A stretch of DNA of 56,422 nucleotides from Planctomycetota bacterium (GTDB lineage: Bacteria; Planctomycetota; MHYJ01; JACPTZ01). The DNA is taken from assembly GCA_016192525.1 (NCBI GenBank), contig JACPTZ010000060.1, positions 1 to 56,422 on the forward strand, in the 5' to 3' direction. Within the stretch, counting starts at the first letter, position 1. Every line of letters starts with the position of its first letter. Position numbers and translations under genes: made by a program. Under the pieces are notes generated by a model. That model was not told where the DNA came from, searched no databases, and saw only the letters and a program-made list of their open reading frames with translations. Shown in pieces: positions 1 through 8,286 of this stretch.

Positions 1-1
1 T

Positions 2-178
2 GCGATCGAAGGACTCTGGGGCTACCTCAAGCGCAGCGCCCTAAACAACTACTTCTTCGGGGACGTTCCCAGGCTGCAAGCCGCCATGGTGGGCGCCTTC
101 AATGTCTTAAACCAGAATCCGAAGACGACCCTCTCGCTGGCGTACAGAACTTCTCAGAATTTAGGTAAGATCGCTTAG
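2..178 (+). CDS. IS630-type transposase, C-terminal end (5' part outside window)
   Basis: The first 58 codons read through without interruption to a TAG at 176-178. The sequence has the hallmark end of IS630/DDE_3 transposases, including IEGLWGYLKRSALNNYFFGD and a short Lys/Arg tail. The Glu of IEGLWGYLK is the expected third residue of the DDE triad, so only the last part of the catalytic domain is here. The start lies upstream of the window, so intactness cannot be judged. Its position at the very edge suggests that the contig broke inside a multicopy insertion sequence. Family recognition is from memory of the motif. Confidence 0.8.
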   Translation, partial: AIEGLWGYLKRSALNNYFFGDVPRLQAAMVGAFNVLNQNPKTTLSLAYRTSQNLGKIA

Positions 179-456
179 TGATCCGCTAACTCTAATCGTA
201 CGGTTGGTTTGCCGTTGTTGTTTCCCCCTCCCTACCCTCCCCCCTTGCTCCCGCGCCCTCCGGCCTGCGGAGGGCCGACCCCTGCGCCTGCCCGCCAGGC
301 GTGTGGCGGGGTCGCCCCCCTGTGGGAGATGCCTCAATCTCCTTGTGCCGGGCCGCTCGAAGCGCCGCTCGACAGGGGGGCGGGGGCGAGCCCCGCCCCT
401 ACCCAACCCGTAGAAATGCAGCAGTCATTTCGTTACGGTTCCTGAGCGTAGACGGA
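179..456. other. Gene-poor stretch with GC-rich repeat
   Basis: No convincing gene. It contains C/T-rich runs and one copy of the CCGCCAnnCGTGTGGCGGG palindrome (about 288-309) that recurs near 32.6, 38.1, 38.9, 41.9 and 42.2 kb. Short open frames here have simple-sequence composition and no recognisable domain. Confidence 0.5.
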
Positions 457-999
457 TCACTGCATCGGCCGAGAAGAGAGTCCGCAGAGGATCGCATATC
501 CCCGCTCCCGCCACGCGCGTGGGAGCGAGTCCACGGCCCCGCACAGTCGATCTCCCCAGGCGGCCAGCCGGAAGAGGAGCACCCAGAGGGCGGCGGGGCC
601 GCCCTGGGCGGCGCGTGGGGTTCGTGTCCCCATCTGGTGCGAGACGGTCGCCCGGGCGAAAGAGCGGATGCGCCCCTGCAGATGTTCCGGGGCGAGGATT
701 CCAGGCCGCGCCGCATTGTCTCCGCGGTGAAGGAGCCACGTGCGGCGGCCCCCCCGGACGGCGCCGACGAAGCGGTGGACGACCGGGCCGTAGGTTCCGG
801 AGAAGAGGATCACTTCGCCGGGTCGAAGATCGTCGGGATCGACCGGCTCATAGATGACGATGTCGCCCGTCCGGAGCGTGGGCTCCATGGAGCGGCCGTG
901 GACCTCGCAGGCATGAATGTTCGTGGCTACGGCCGTTGCCCTCACCCCCTCCCCGCTCCCGTTCGGCCCGCGGCCGGACCGGAGAGGGGCGATCGCCAC
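457..999 (-). CDS. S26/S24-type signal peptidase-like protein
   Basis: The protein (180 aa from a GTG at 999) carries the S26 peptidase core: HGRSMEPTLRTGD with the nucleophilic Ser, then LRPGEVILF, VVHRFVGA and HRGDN. His rather than Lys in VVHRF is the pattern of SipW/ER-type signal peptidases, which use a Ser-His arrangement. The likely role is cleavage of exported or membrane protein leaders. The start is uncertain: an in-frame GTG at 945 follows a GGAGG-like stretch and would give about 162 aa. The region upstream of HACEVHGRS is not conserved and looks repeat-derived. A short hydrophobic stretch (AALWVLLFRLAAW) follows the catalytic core, so a C-terminal membrane anchor is possible. It lies 64 nt downstream of the response regulator on the same strand and is probably co-transcribed. 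Confidence 0.7.
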   Translation of the reverse strand: MAIAPLRSGRGPNGSGEGVRATAVATNIHACEVHGRSMEPTLRTGDIVIYEPVDPDDLRPGEVILFSGTYGPVVHRFVGAVRGGRRTWLLHRGDNAARPGILAPEHLQGRIRSFARATVSHQMGTRTPRAAQGGPAALWVLLFRLAAWGDRLCGAVDSLPRAWRERGYAILCGLSSRPMQ

Positions 1000-1063
1000 A
1001 GCGCGTCCGAGGTCACGAGTGGAGCGCAGGGCATCAGGCCCCCCGGCCGCTGTGCCGCGCCCC

Positions 1064-2467
1064 TTACCGGATCCCGTACTTCGCCAGCTTCTTCCGCAGG
1101 GTCGTGCGCGTGATCCCCAGCCGTTCGGCCATTCGGACCTGATTGCCGTCGAACCGCTCCAGGATGGCTCTCAGGAAGGGCCGCTCCCAGGCCGACTCGA
1201 ACTCCGCGAAGAGTTTCTTCGACTCCGCCGGCGCCGCCGCGAGAAAGGTCTCCACGGCGGCGGCGATGCGCGAGGTCGCGTCGCCGTTCGGCGCGGCCGC
1301 GGGCGTCGCCGGCGGGGTGGTGATCGAGGGCGGGAGATGCTCGGGGCGAAGGCAGCGGTCCCGCGTGAGGGTGACGGCGTGCTCGATTGCGTTTCGCAGT
1401 TCCCGCACGTTTCCCGGCCAGGCATGGGCGCGGAGCGCCGCAAGGGCGCTCTCGCTGATCTGTGTCCCGGCGGCCCCCAGCGCATCGAGGAAGTGCGCGG
1501 CGAGAAGCGGGAGATCGTCGAGTCGGTCGCGGAGGGGGGGGAGTTCGATCGTCACCACGTGGAGCCGGAAGAAGAGGTCTTCGCGGAACCGGCCCTCCGC
1601 GATGCAGGCCCGGAGGTCGGCGTGCGTCGCCGCGAGGATCCGAACGTCCACCACGCTCCCCTCCGTGGCGCCGAGGCGCGTCACCCGCCGGTCCTCGAGG
1701 AAACGGAGGAGTTTCGCCTGGGAGGGCGGGGGCATCTCGGCGATTTCGTCGAGGAACAGGGTCCCGCCGTTCGCGGACTCCAGCTTCCCGGGCTGGGCCT
1801 GGTCGGCGCCCGTGAAGGCGCCTTTCTCATGACCGAAGAGTTCGCTCTCGAGCAGGTTCTCGGGAATCGCGGCGCAGTGAATGGCGACGAACGGCCCCCT
1901 GGCCCGGGCCGAGTTGGAGTGGATCGCCCGCGCCGCGAGCTCCTTTCCCGTCCCCGATTCGCCGAGGACCAGGACCGTGGCCTCGCCGCCGCACACGGCG
2001 CCGATCTTCTTGAAGACCTGCTGCATGGCCGCGCCGGCGCCGACGAGGCGGACGTCAATCCCGCGCGCCACGACGGAGCGGAGCCGGGCCACCTCCGCGC
2101 TGAGGGTGTGCTGGGCGAGGGCGCGCTCGATCACCCGCTCGGCGGCGTCCAGATCGACCGGCTTGGTGAGGTAGTCGTAGGCCCCCGCCTTCATCGCCTG
2201 CACGGCGGTTTCGAGCGTGCCGTGCGCCGTCATGACGAGGACGACCGCCTCCGGGTCCTCGGCGCGGAGGCGTCGGAGCGCCTCGAGTCCGTCCATTCCC
2301 GGGAGCCGGACGTCGAGGAGGATCGCGTCGGGCCGTTCCGCCGCGGCGAGCCGGAGTCCCTCCTCGGCCGTCGCGGCCGCCCGCACCGAGTGGCCCCTGG
2401 CCTCCAGGAGTTTTCGGAAGGCCCAGCACACGCCGGGTTCGTCGTCGATGATCAGAAGGCTCGACAT
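1064..2467 (-). CDS. NtrC-family sigma-54-dependent response regulator
   Basis: A 467-aa three-domain regulator starting at ATG 2467 (MSSLLIIDDEPG). The receiver domain (about 1-120) has acidic residues D8/D9, phospho-acceptor D52 in LLDVRLPGMDG and K102 in YLTKPVD. The AAA+ domain (about 140-370) has Walker A GESGTGKE at 169-176, the sigma-54 contact loop GAFTGA, and Walker B GGTLFLDEIAEM. A Fis-type helix-turn-helix closes the protein (NQVRMAERLGITRTTLRKKL). All key residues are present, so it should be an active phosphorylation-dependent activator of RpoN promoters. No histidine kinase is encoded nearby, so it is an orphan within this window. The S26 peptidase downstream may be co-transcribed. 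The frame stays open well upstream of 2467, but that part is the antisense of mazEF and is not conserved. Confidence 0.95.
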   Translation of the reverse strand: MSSLLIIDDEPGVCWAFRKLLEARGHSVRAAATAEEGLRLAAAERPDAILLDVRLPGMDGLEALRRLRAEDPEAVVLVMTAHGTLETAVQAMKAGAYDYLTKPVDLDAAERVIERALAQHTLSAEVARLRSVVARGIDVRLVGAGAAMQQVFKKIGAVCGGEATVLVLGESGTGKELAARAIHSNSARARGPFVAIHCAAIPENLLESELFGHEKGAFTGADQAQPGKLESANGGTLFLDEIAEMPPPSQAKLLRFLEDRRVTRLGATEGSVVDVRILAATHADLRACIAEGRFREDLFFRLHVVTIELPPLRDRLDDLPLLAAHFLDALGAAGTQISESALAALRAHAWPGNVRELRNAIEHAVTLTRDRCLRPEHLPPSITTPPATPAAAPNGDATSRIAAAVETFLAAAPAESKKLFAEFESAWERPFLRAILERFDGNQVRMAERLGITRTTLRKKLAKYGIR

Positions 2468-2538
2468 GCGGACATGGTAACGCGCGGCGTCATCAGGGTC
2501 AAGGCGCCGGAGACGGGGCTCTCCGGGCGGATCCGCGC

Positions 2539-2579
2539 TTGACTCGAAGAGAGGCCGGGGTATAATTACCCGGTAATTA
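2539..2579 (+). promoter_or_regulatory. mazEF promoter with overlapping palindromic operator
   Basis: A sigma-70-like promoter is readable: TTGACT at 2539-2544 and a perfect TATAAT at 2561-2566, spacer 16. The -10 box overlaps a perfect palindrome, TAATTACC-C-GGTAATTA (2563-2579). This is what autorepression by an AbrB/MazE-type antitoxin would require. The antitoxin start codon is at 2598. The function is inferred from position and symmetry. Confidence 0.75.
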
Positions 2580-2597
2580 CACTTCGCGGGGGCGGTC

Positions 2598-2843
2598 ATG
2601 AACGTCAGCGTGGTGAGAATCGGTAATTCGCGCGGGATCAGAATTCCCAAGCGGATCCTGGAGCAGTGCCGCATCAGCGGCTCCGTTGACCTGCGAGTGA
2701 AGGGGTCGCGCATCATTCTCGAACCGGTTCGGCGGAGGGTGAGAGAAGGGTGGGAGGAGGCGGCACGGCAGGCCCGACAGCGGGGGGATGACGTCCTCCT
2801 CCTTCCCGACGTCTTTGCCGAGGACGTGGAGCCGGAAGCGTGA
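2598..2843 (+). CDS. mazE: MazE/AbrB-like antitoxin
   Basis: An 81-aa protein with an N-terminal SpoVT/AbrB swapped-hairpin DNA-binding domain, visible as VVRIGNSRGIRIPKRILEQC followed by VDLRVKGSRIILEPV. The acidic C-terminus (LLPDVFAEDVEPEA) is the kind of extended segment that wraps and inhibits MazF. The gene overlaps the toxin by 4 nt (ATGA-type junction at 2840-2843), the standard coupling of toxin-antitoxin pairs. It probably binds the palindrome in its own promoter. The family assignment is secure; the biological role (stress response or element maintenance) cannot be read from sequence. Confidence 0.9.
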   Translation: MNVSVVRIGNSRGIRIPKRILEQCRISGSVDLRVKGSRIILEPVRRRVREGWEEAARQARQRGDDVLLLPDVFAEDVEPEA

Positions 2844-3157
2844 AGCAGTATGAGATCCACATCGTAAACCTGGACCCGACGGTCGGCTCCGAAATCCGGA
2901 AGACAAGACCCTGCGTCATCGTCTCCCCTGACGAAATGAACCGTCAACTGCGGACGGTCCAGGTGGCGCCCTTGACCTCGACCCTGCACCGCTACCCCTG
3001 GCGCGTTCCGGTCGTTTCGCAGCAAAAACCGGGGATGATCGCCCTGGATCAGATTCGGACCGTGGACAAGCAACGACTGATTCGTCGTGGAGGCTCACTT
3101 TCTCCCTCCACCATTCGACAGGTGAAGACCGTCCTTCACGAGATGCTCATCGTTTGA
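2840..3157 (+). CDS. mazF: MazF-family mRNA interferase toxin
   Basis: A 105-aa PemK/MazF-fold endoribonuclease. Conserved elements are VNLDPTVGSEIRKTRPCVIV with the catalytic-region Arg, VAPLTST with the conserved Thr/Ser, PWRVPV, and GMIALDQIRTVDKQRL. Its length and motif order match chromosomal MazF. It begins inside the antitoxin stop codon, giving translational coupling. It likely cleaves mRNA at a short sequence that cannot be predicted from the protein alone. The next gene, cstA, starts about 40 nt downstream with no visible terminator, so read-through is possible. Confidence 0.93.
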   Translation: MKQYEIHIVNLDPTVGSEIRKTRPCVIVSPDEMNRQLRTVQVAPLTSTLHRYPWRVPVVSQQKPGMIALDQIRTVDKQRLIRRGGSLSPSTIRQVKTVLHEMLIV

Positions 3158-3198
3158 ACCTGGTTCCGTCCCTCCACCCCGGCCCCTCCCCGTCGCCC

Positions 3199-4983
3199 AT
3201 GCTGCTTCCGCTCCTCGCCCTCGGAACGATCGCGGCCTTTGTCCTGGCCTACCGCTTCTACGGCCGCTTTGTCGCCGCCCGGTTCGGACTGGATGACGCG
3301 CGGCCCACGCCCGCCTGCACCGTGAACGACGGGGTCGATTACACCCCCACCCCCCGACCGCTCCTCCTCGCCCAGCACTTCGCCGCGATCGCCGCCGCGG
3401 GGCCGATCGTGGGACCGATCACGGCGGGGCTCTGGTTCGGATGGGGACCGGCCCTCGCGTGGATCCTCCTCGGCTGCATCTTCATCGGGGCCTGCCATGA
3501 TTTCTCCAGCCTCGTCGCCTCCGTCCGGCACGGGGCTCGAAGCGTCACCGAGGTCGTCCGCGAGCAGATGGGACCCCGCGCCTTCGCCTGTTTCCTCGCC
3601 TTCATCTGGCTCTCCCTCATCTACGTCATCATCGCTTTCACCGACCTCACCGCGATGCAGTTCATTCAAAGGGGGCCGGACCCGAACGGCGAACTCGCCG
3701 AGATGGGCGCGGGGGTCGCTTCGTCGTCGATTCTCTATCTCCTCCTCGCGGCCGGCCTCGGGATCGCCATGACGAAGGGGGGGCTGTCGCTCCGCGGAGC
3801 GACGATCCTCGGGGTGCCGCTCCTGCTGCTGGTGATCTGGGGCGGTCAGCTGATTCCGACCACCTTCGGGCCGGAGACCGTGCTCTTCGGGCAACGCCTC
3901 TCCGTGGTCACCGCCGCCGCGCCCGGCGCCGGGGGATTTCGGGCGGCGTCCCTCTGGGGGGCGCTCATCCTTCTCTACTGCGGAATCGCCTCGGTGCTCC
4001 CCATGTGGGCGCTGCTTCAGCCCCGCGGCTACCTCGGCGGCTACTTCCTCTACATCACGCTCGGCGCGGGGTTTCTCGGAATGCTCTGCTTTCCGAACGA
4101 GGTGCATTTGGATCCGTACAAGGGATGGACGGGCCCGGCCGGGCAGCCCCTGTTTCCGATCCTCTTCGTGACGATCGCCTGCGGGGCCTGCTCCGGCTTC
4201 CACGGGCTGGTCTGTTCCGGGACCACCTCGAAGCAGATCGCGAGGGAGTCGCACACCCCGACCGTCGGCTACGGGGGGATGCTCCTCGAGGGGTTCGTGG
4301 CCGTGATGGCCCTGGCGACGGTCATGATCTTTGTCCCGGACGCGTCGCCGGGGGCGAAGCCGGTGGCCCCTCCGGTCATCTACGCGGCGGGGATCGGGAC
4401 TTTCCTGAACGAGGTCACCTGCGGGGTCGTCTCGAAGGCGTGGGGGACCGCCTTCGGGATGATGGCCTTCGGCACGTTCGTCTTCGACACGCTCGACGTG
4501 GCCACCCGGCTCGGTCGCTACATTCTGGAGGAGCTCTTCGGCTGGAAGACGGCGGCGGGGCGGTTCGGGGCGACGGTGCTGACGCTCGCCCTGCCGCTCG
4601 CCTACGTGCTCGGCGCGCCCGCCATCGTCACGCTGGGGGGGAGGACGATGCCGGCCTGGCAGGCGGTGTGGACGGTTTTCGGTTCGAGCAACCAGTTGCT
4701 CGCCGGGCTGACGCTGCTCGGGGTGACGGTTTGGCTCATCCGGGCCCGCCGACCCGCCTGGGTGACGGGGATTCCGATGTTCTTCATGATCGGCATGACC
4801 GGCTGGGCGCTGGGCTACCAGGCCTGGCAGTGGGGCTCGACGCTCGGCGAGAAGGGGTGGGTGCTGACCGTGGACGCCCTGAACGGCGGGGTGGCGGTGG
4901 TGCTGCTCGTCCTCGCGGCGATCCTGGCGGTGGAGGCTCTGCGCTCGGTTCGGAACGCAGCAGCCTCTGTGCCCGCCGCATGA
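3199..4983 (+). CDS. cstA: CstA-family carbon starvation/peptide transporter
   Basis: A 594-aa multi-spanning membrane protein from ATG 3199 (MLLPLLALG). It contains the CstA signature region: VNDGVDYTPTPRPLLLAQHFAAIAAAGPIVGP near the start, CHDFSSLVASVRHGARSVTEV, and GFHGLVCSGTTSKQIARESH. CstA proteins import peptides or pyruvate under carbon limitation. It is shorter than E. coli CstA (about 700 aa) and lacks a long C-terminal extension, as in many non-enteric homologues. A TTG at 3154 overlapping the mazF stop would add 15 residues of Pro/Ser-rich sequence and is less likely. No clear Shine-Dalgarno is seen at either start. Confidence 0.92.
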   Translation: MLLPLLALGTIAAFVLAYRFYGRFVAARFGLDDARPTPACTVNDGVDYTPTPRPLLLAQHFAAIAAAGPIVGPITAGLWFGWGPALAWILLGCIFIGACHDFSSLVASVRHGARSVTEVVREQMGPRAFACFLAFIWLSLIYVIIAFTDLTAMQFIQRGPDPNGELAEMGAGVASSSILYLLLAAGLGIAMTKGGLSLRGATILGVPLLLLVIWGGQLIPTTFGPETVLFGQRLSVVTAAAPGAGGFRAASLWGALILLYCGIASVLPMWALLQPRGYLGGYFLYITLGAGFLGMLCFPNEVHLDPYKGWTGPAGQPLFPILFVTIACGACSGFHGLVCSGTTSKQIARESHTPTVGYGGMLLEGFVAVMALATVMIFVPDASPGAKPVAPPVIYAAGIGTFLNEVTCGVVSKAWGTAFGMMAFGTFVFDTLDVATRLGRYILEELFGWKTAAGRFGATVLTLALPLAYVLGAPAIVTLGGRTMPAWQAVWTVFGSSNQLLAGLTLLGVTVWLIRARRPAWVTGIPMFFMIGMTGWALGYQAWQWGSTLGEKGWVLTVDALNGGVAVVLLVLAAILAVEALRSVRNAAASVPAA

Positions 4984-5172
4984 GCTCCGCGCCCCATTTT
5001 TCTTGCGGGCGTTCTCCGGCCGCTGATATACTTCCGCGCCTTTGGCGGAGCGTCTGAGGTCGAAAGTCGGGCGTCTGAGGTCGGGGCAGAGGGGTTTCGA
5101 CCGCAGGCAACGGCTTTCGCGCATACGACTTCCGACTGACGCCCTTCGACTCCTGACTCCCGGCGGGCCCCC

Positions 5173-5568
5173 GTGCTCTTCGACTTCGCCAACATCCTGA
5201 TCTTCATCGTCGCGGGGCTGATCTTCATCTTCGGCACCCTCCTCCTCGGCTGGTTCCTTCGACCCTCCAAGCCCGATCCGGTCAAAGAGACCCCCTACGA
5301 GTGCGGCGAGCAGATTCTCGGCTCCGCCTCGGTGCAGTTCAACATCCGGTTCTATGTTATTGCCCTGATCTTCATCGTGTTCGAGGTCGAGATTGTCCTC
5401 CTATTCCCGTGGGCGGCGGTGTTTCGGCCGCTGCTGAAGACGATGCCGTGGGAGGTGCTGGGCGACATGCTGGTCTTCGTCGGGATCCTCCTCGTCGGCC
5501 TCGCCTACGTCTGGGTCAAGGGGGACCTGGAGTGGGTGAAGCCGCACCGGGGACCGAGGAAGGACTGA
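5173..5568 (+). CDS. nuoA: NADH-quinone oxidoreductase subunit A
   Basis: A 131-aa protein with three membrane segments and the NuoA hallmark KETPYECGEQILGSASVQFN followed by RFYVIALIFIVFEVEIVLLFPW. The FEVE acidic pair lies in the second helix. NuoA sits at the junction of the membrane arm with the peripheral arm, near the quinone cavity. It starts at GTG 5173. The 189-nt gap after cstA holds short GTCGAAAGTC-type repeats also found near 25.7 and 25.9 kb. Downstream, where nuoB is normally found, there is only a repeat element and then nuoC. Confidence 0.95.
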   Translation: MLFDFANILIFIVAGLIFIFGTLLLGWFLRPSKPDPVKETPYECGEQILGSASVQFNIRFYVIALIFIVFEVEIVLLFPWAAVFRPLLKTMPWEVLGDMLVFVGILLVGLAYVWVKGDLEWVKPHRGPRKD

Positions 5569-5645
5569 GGACGGACGGGGGCGAAGGACGAGAAGAGGAA
5601 GAAACGACGGAGACGGAAGAAACAACGGAAACAGGAACAACTGAG

Positions 5646-5812
5646 GTGCGAGGTTGCCGTTCCGTCCCTTGCCATCCTGAGCCTCGGCCGCAGGCCGAGG
5701 CGAAGGATCACCAGCGCGTGCGGTTCGCAGACTCCGACGTTGGCGATCCTTCGCTCAGCCGGCCAAACGGCGGCCGGCTGAGCTCAGGATGACAATGCGG
5801 TAACCTCGTACC
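5646..5812. repeat. Dispersed inverted-repeat element, copy 1 (CATCCTGAGC type)
   Basis: An imperfect palindromic element of about 165 bp. Its ends are GTGCGAGGTTGCC (5646) and GGTAACCTCGTACC (5799). Inside are CATCCTGAGC, a GCCTCGGCCGCAGGCCGAGGC stem, GAAGGATC and GATCCTTCG, then GCTCAGGATGACAA. A second copy with the same ends lies at 32510-32701, and the core recurs at 52738-52918. It occupies the nuoA-nuoC intergenic space. The bases just before it (about 5570-5645) are purine-rich GAC/GAA repeat. Confidence 0.8.
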
Positions 5813-5834
5813 AACTGAGAAGCCGGAGTGGCGA

Positions 5835-6305
5835 GTGACACCGCAAGCGATCCACGACAGGTTGAAGGCGAAGTTCGGCGAGGCGATTCTCGCGTTTGAT
5901 GCGAACCCGCTGGAGCCGTTCGTCAGGATCAAGCCGGAGGCGATCCTCGATGTCTGCCGGTTTCTGAAGTCCGAGTCGGACCTCGCCTTCGACTACTGCA
6001 TGTGCATCAGCGGGGTGGACGCGGGGAAGGTCCTGATTTCGGTCTACCACCTGTACTCGATGGCGTTGCTCCACCGGTGCAGCCTGAAGGCCGAGCTCCC
6101 GCGCGAGAATCCGCATCTGCCCAGCGTCGCCTCCGTCTGGCGCGCGGCGGACTGGCACGAGCGCGAGGCGTTTGACCTTCTCGGGATTGTCTACGACGGG
6201 CATCCCGACCTGCGGCGCATCCTGCTCCCGGATGACTGGGAAGGCCATCCGTTGCGGAAAGATTATCCGATGCCGGATGCGTACCACGATATTCCCCTGA
6301 AGTGA
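5835..6305 (+). CDS. nuoC: NADH-quinone oxidoreductase subunit C
   Basis: A 156-aa soluble peripheral-arm subunit starting at GTG 5835. The family signature is clear: ADWHEREAFDLLGIVYDGHPDLRRILLPDDWEGHPLRKDYP. NuoC holds NuoD and NuoB together at the base of the peripheral arm. It is not fused to NuoD, and nuoD does not follow it. The next gene, nuoH, begins 21 nt downstream. In canonical clusters B precedes and D follows C, so this gene has lost both usual neighbours here. Confidence 0.95.
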   Translation: MTPQAIHDRLKAKFGEAILAFDANPLEPFVRIKPEAILDVCRFLKSESDLAFDYCMCISGVDAGKVLISVYHLYSMALLHRCSLKAELPRENPHLPSVASVWRAADWHEREAFDLLGIVYDGHPDLRRILLPDDWEGHPLRKDYPMPDAYHDIPLK

Positions 6306-6326
6306 GACCCGCGGCCGCCGCCCTCC

Positions 6327-7586
6327 ATGGCTGATCCCACCGCCCCGTCTCCGACGCCGCTCCAGTCGCTCGGCGACAGCCTCTACTCCGGCTGGGCGCT
6401 CCTCCACGAGCATCTGCCGAAGGAGGTCGCCTATCTTCTGGTCATGGCGGCGGCGTGCGGAGTGGTGCTACTCCTCATCGTGGCGCCGTTCGCGGGGATT
6501 GCGACTTATGTCGAGCGCCGGCTGGCGGGTCGCATCCAGGCCCGCCAGGGGCCGAACCGGGTCGGCATCATGTCGGCCCTCGAGCACATCCTGCCCACCC
6601 TCTCCCGGATGCTCCGTCCGATCATCACGAAGATTGAGGGGGTCGTCATCCCCGGCGGACTGCTCCAGTTTCTGGCGGACGGCCTGAAGCTCATCAAGAA
6701 GGAAGACCTCATCCCGGCCGCGGCGGACCGAGCCCTCTTCCGAATGGCCCCCTACGTCGTGTTCATCGGCGGGTTTGGTCTCTTCGCGGCGTTGCCGTTC
6801 GGCGAGCAGCTGTGCGTCACCAACCTGAACATCGGGATCGTCTATCTGCTCGGAATCTCAAGTCTGGTGGTGGTGGGCCTCCTGATGGCCGGCTGGGGAT
6901 CGGGGAACAAGTGGGCCCTGTTCGGAGCGATGCGGTCCGCGGCGCAGATCGTCTCGTACGAGATTCCGGTCGGGATCTCGCTCCTGACGATGGTGATGAT
7001 CGCCGGGACGCTCAACATGTCGGGGATCGTGAATCTGCAGGGGACCGCGCATCTCAGGCTCTACGAAAACGCCCCCGCGGGCGGCCCCGGATACGGAATG
7101 TTCGACTGGTTTGTCTTCCGCTATCCGCTCTTCACCCTCCCCGCCTTCCTCGTCTACTACATCGGTTCGCTCGCGGAGGTGAACCGGACCCCGTTCGACA
7201 TCCCCGAGGCGGAGTCTGAACTGGTGGCCGGATACCACACGGAATACAGCGGCATCCGCTTCTCGTTCTTCTTCATGGCCGAATACGCGGAGATGCTGGC
7301 GGTTTCCTGCATCGCGACCACCGTCTTCCTCGGCGGATGGCAGCCCGTAACCCCCTCGTACCTCACGGCCCTGGCGGATGCGCCGGCGTGGCTCCAGCGG
7401 ATCGAAGGGGTGCTCTGGTTTTTCGGCAAGGCGGTATTCCTCGTGCTGATCCAGATGCAGCTCCGCTGGACGCTGCCCCGCTACCGCGTGGACCAGCTGA
7501 TGGACCTCTGCTGGAAGCGGCTTCTGCCGGTGGCGATGGTGAATCTGATCGGGGTGAGCGTCTGGATGGCGATGGGGGCCTCATGA
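6327..7586 (+). CDS. nuoH: NADH-quinone oxidoreductase subunit H
   Basis: A 419-aa subunit with about eight membrane helices. Hallmarks are GRIQARQGPNRVG after the first helix and AEVNRTPFDIPEAESELVAG, the acidic loop lining the quinone channel, followed by GYHTEYSG. It is longer than the roughly 325-aa E. coli protein because of an N-terminal Pro-rich leader and a periplasmic loop (about residues 230-255). Its stop overlaps the nuoJ start (ATGA at 7583-7586). The nuoI gene that usually lies between H and J is missing. Confidence 0.96.
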   Translation: MADPTAPSPTPLQSLGDSLYSGWALLHEHLPKEVAYLLVMAAACGVVLLLIVAPFAGIATYVERRLAGRIQARQGPNRVGIMSALEHILPTLSRMLRPIITKIEGVVIPGGLLQFLADGLKLIKKEDLIPAAADRALFRMAPYVVFIGGFGLFAALPFGEQLCVTNLNIGIVYLLGISSLVVVGLLMAGWGSGNKWALFGAMRSAAQIVSYEIPVGISLLTMVMIAGTLNMSGIVNLQGTAHLRLYENAPAGGPGYGMFDWFVFRYPLFTLPAFLVYYIGSLAEVNRTPFDIPEAESELVAGYHTEYSGIRFSFFFMAEYAEMLAVSCIATTVFLGGWQPVTPSYLTALADAPAWLQRIEGVLWFFGKAVFLVLIQMQLRWTLPRYRVDQLMDLCWKRLLPVAMVNLIGVSVWMAMGAS

Positions 7587-8281
7587 GCTTCGGCGATCTT
7601 CTCTACCACATCGTTTTTTACGCCTTCGCGATCCTGACGGTGGGGTCGGCCTTCGTCGTTGCCCAGTCGACGAATATCCTGCACTCCGCGTTCGCGCTTC
7701 TCCTGACTTTTTTTGGTGTGGCGGGCCTGTATGCCTTTCTGGGCGCGGATTTCCTCGCCGCGGCGCAACTCGTCATCTACGTCGGCGGCATCCTCATTCT
7801 CCTCATCTTTGCGGTGATGCTCACCCACAAGATCAAGCACGCCGACGTCTCGAACGAGACCGCCTCGTGGCCGCTCGGGTTGCTCCTTTCGGCCGCGCTC
7901 TACTTCGGCCTGGCCTACGTGGCCCTCCGGAACGAGTGGTATCAGCCGGCCGGCGGAGGACTTCCGGTGAGCGCCGGCGAGATCGCGACCGGATCCACCA
8001 CGGTCGGGCTCGGCGAGGCCTTCCTCGGGAACTATTTGCTTCCGTTCGAACTGGCGTCGGTGGCGCTTCTCGCCGCACTTGTGGCGGCGGCGCACCTGGC
8101 GCGGAAAGAGGAGCCGGTATCGGAGGAAGAGTTCGACCGGCTCCTCGCCGCCTCCGAGCCGCCGCTGGCGCCCCCGGCGGAGGGATCCGCGGAGTCCGGG
8201 GGTGGACACGACAATCACGCACAGGGTCACTCGGATTCCGCCGCCTCGGCGCACGGCGGCGGACACGCGGCGGCGCACTGA
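7583..8281 (+). CDS. nuoJ: NADH-quinone oxidoreductase subunit J
   Basis: A 232-aa membrane subunit starting at ATG 7583 inside the nuoH stop region. Helices 1-3 are typical, with FLAAAQLVIYVGGILILLIFAVMLT in the third, which in complex I contains the pi-bulge linking quinone chemistry to proton transfer. Two more helices follow around residues 95 and 150. The C-terminal 60 residues are hydrophilic and end in a His/Gly/Ala-rich tail (GHDNHAQGHSDSAASAHGGG). That tail is unusual and could bind metal, but it may simply be low-complexity sequence. Confidence 0.94.
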   Translation: MSFGDLLYHIVFYAFAILTVGSAFVVAQSTNILHSAFALLLTFFGVAGLYAFLGADFLAAAQLVIYVGGILILLIFAVMLTHKIKHADVSNETASWPLGLLLSAALYFGLAYVALRNEWYQPAGGGLPVSAGEIATGSTTVGLGEAFLGNYLLPFELASVALLAALVAAAHLARKEEPVSEEEFDRLLAASEPPLAPPAEGSAESGGGHDNHAQGHSDSAASAHGGGHAAAH

Positions 8282-8286
8282 TCGGG

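Noticed and set aside
204-456. Several short Pro/Arg-rich frames
   Set aside because: Simple-sequence composition over a repeat; no ribosome-binding site or homology.
3136-5124. A 662-codon open frame antisense to cstA
   Set aside because: Composition is Arg/Glu/Pro/Asp-rich without any domain. It is the mirror of a well-supported high-GC gene, where antisense frames stay open by codon bias.
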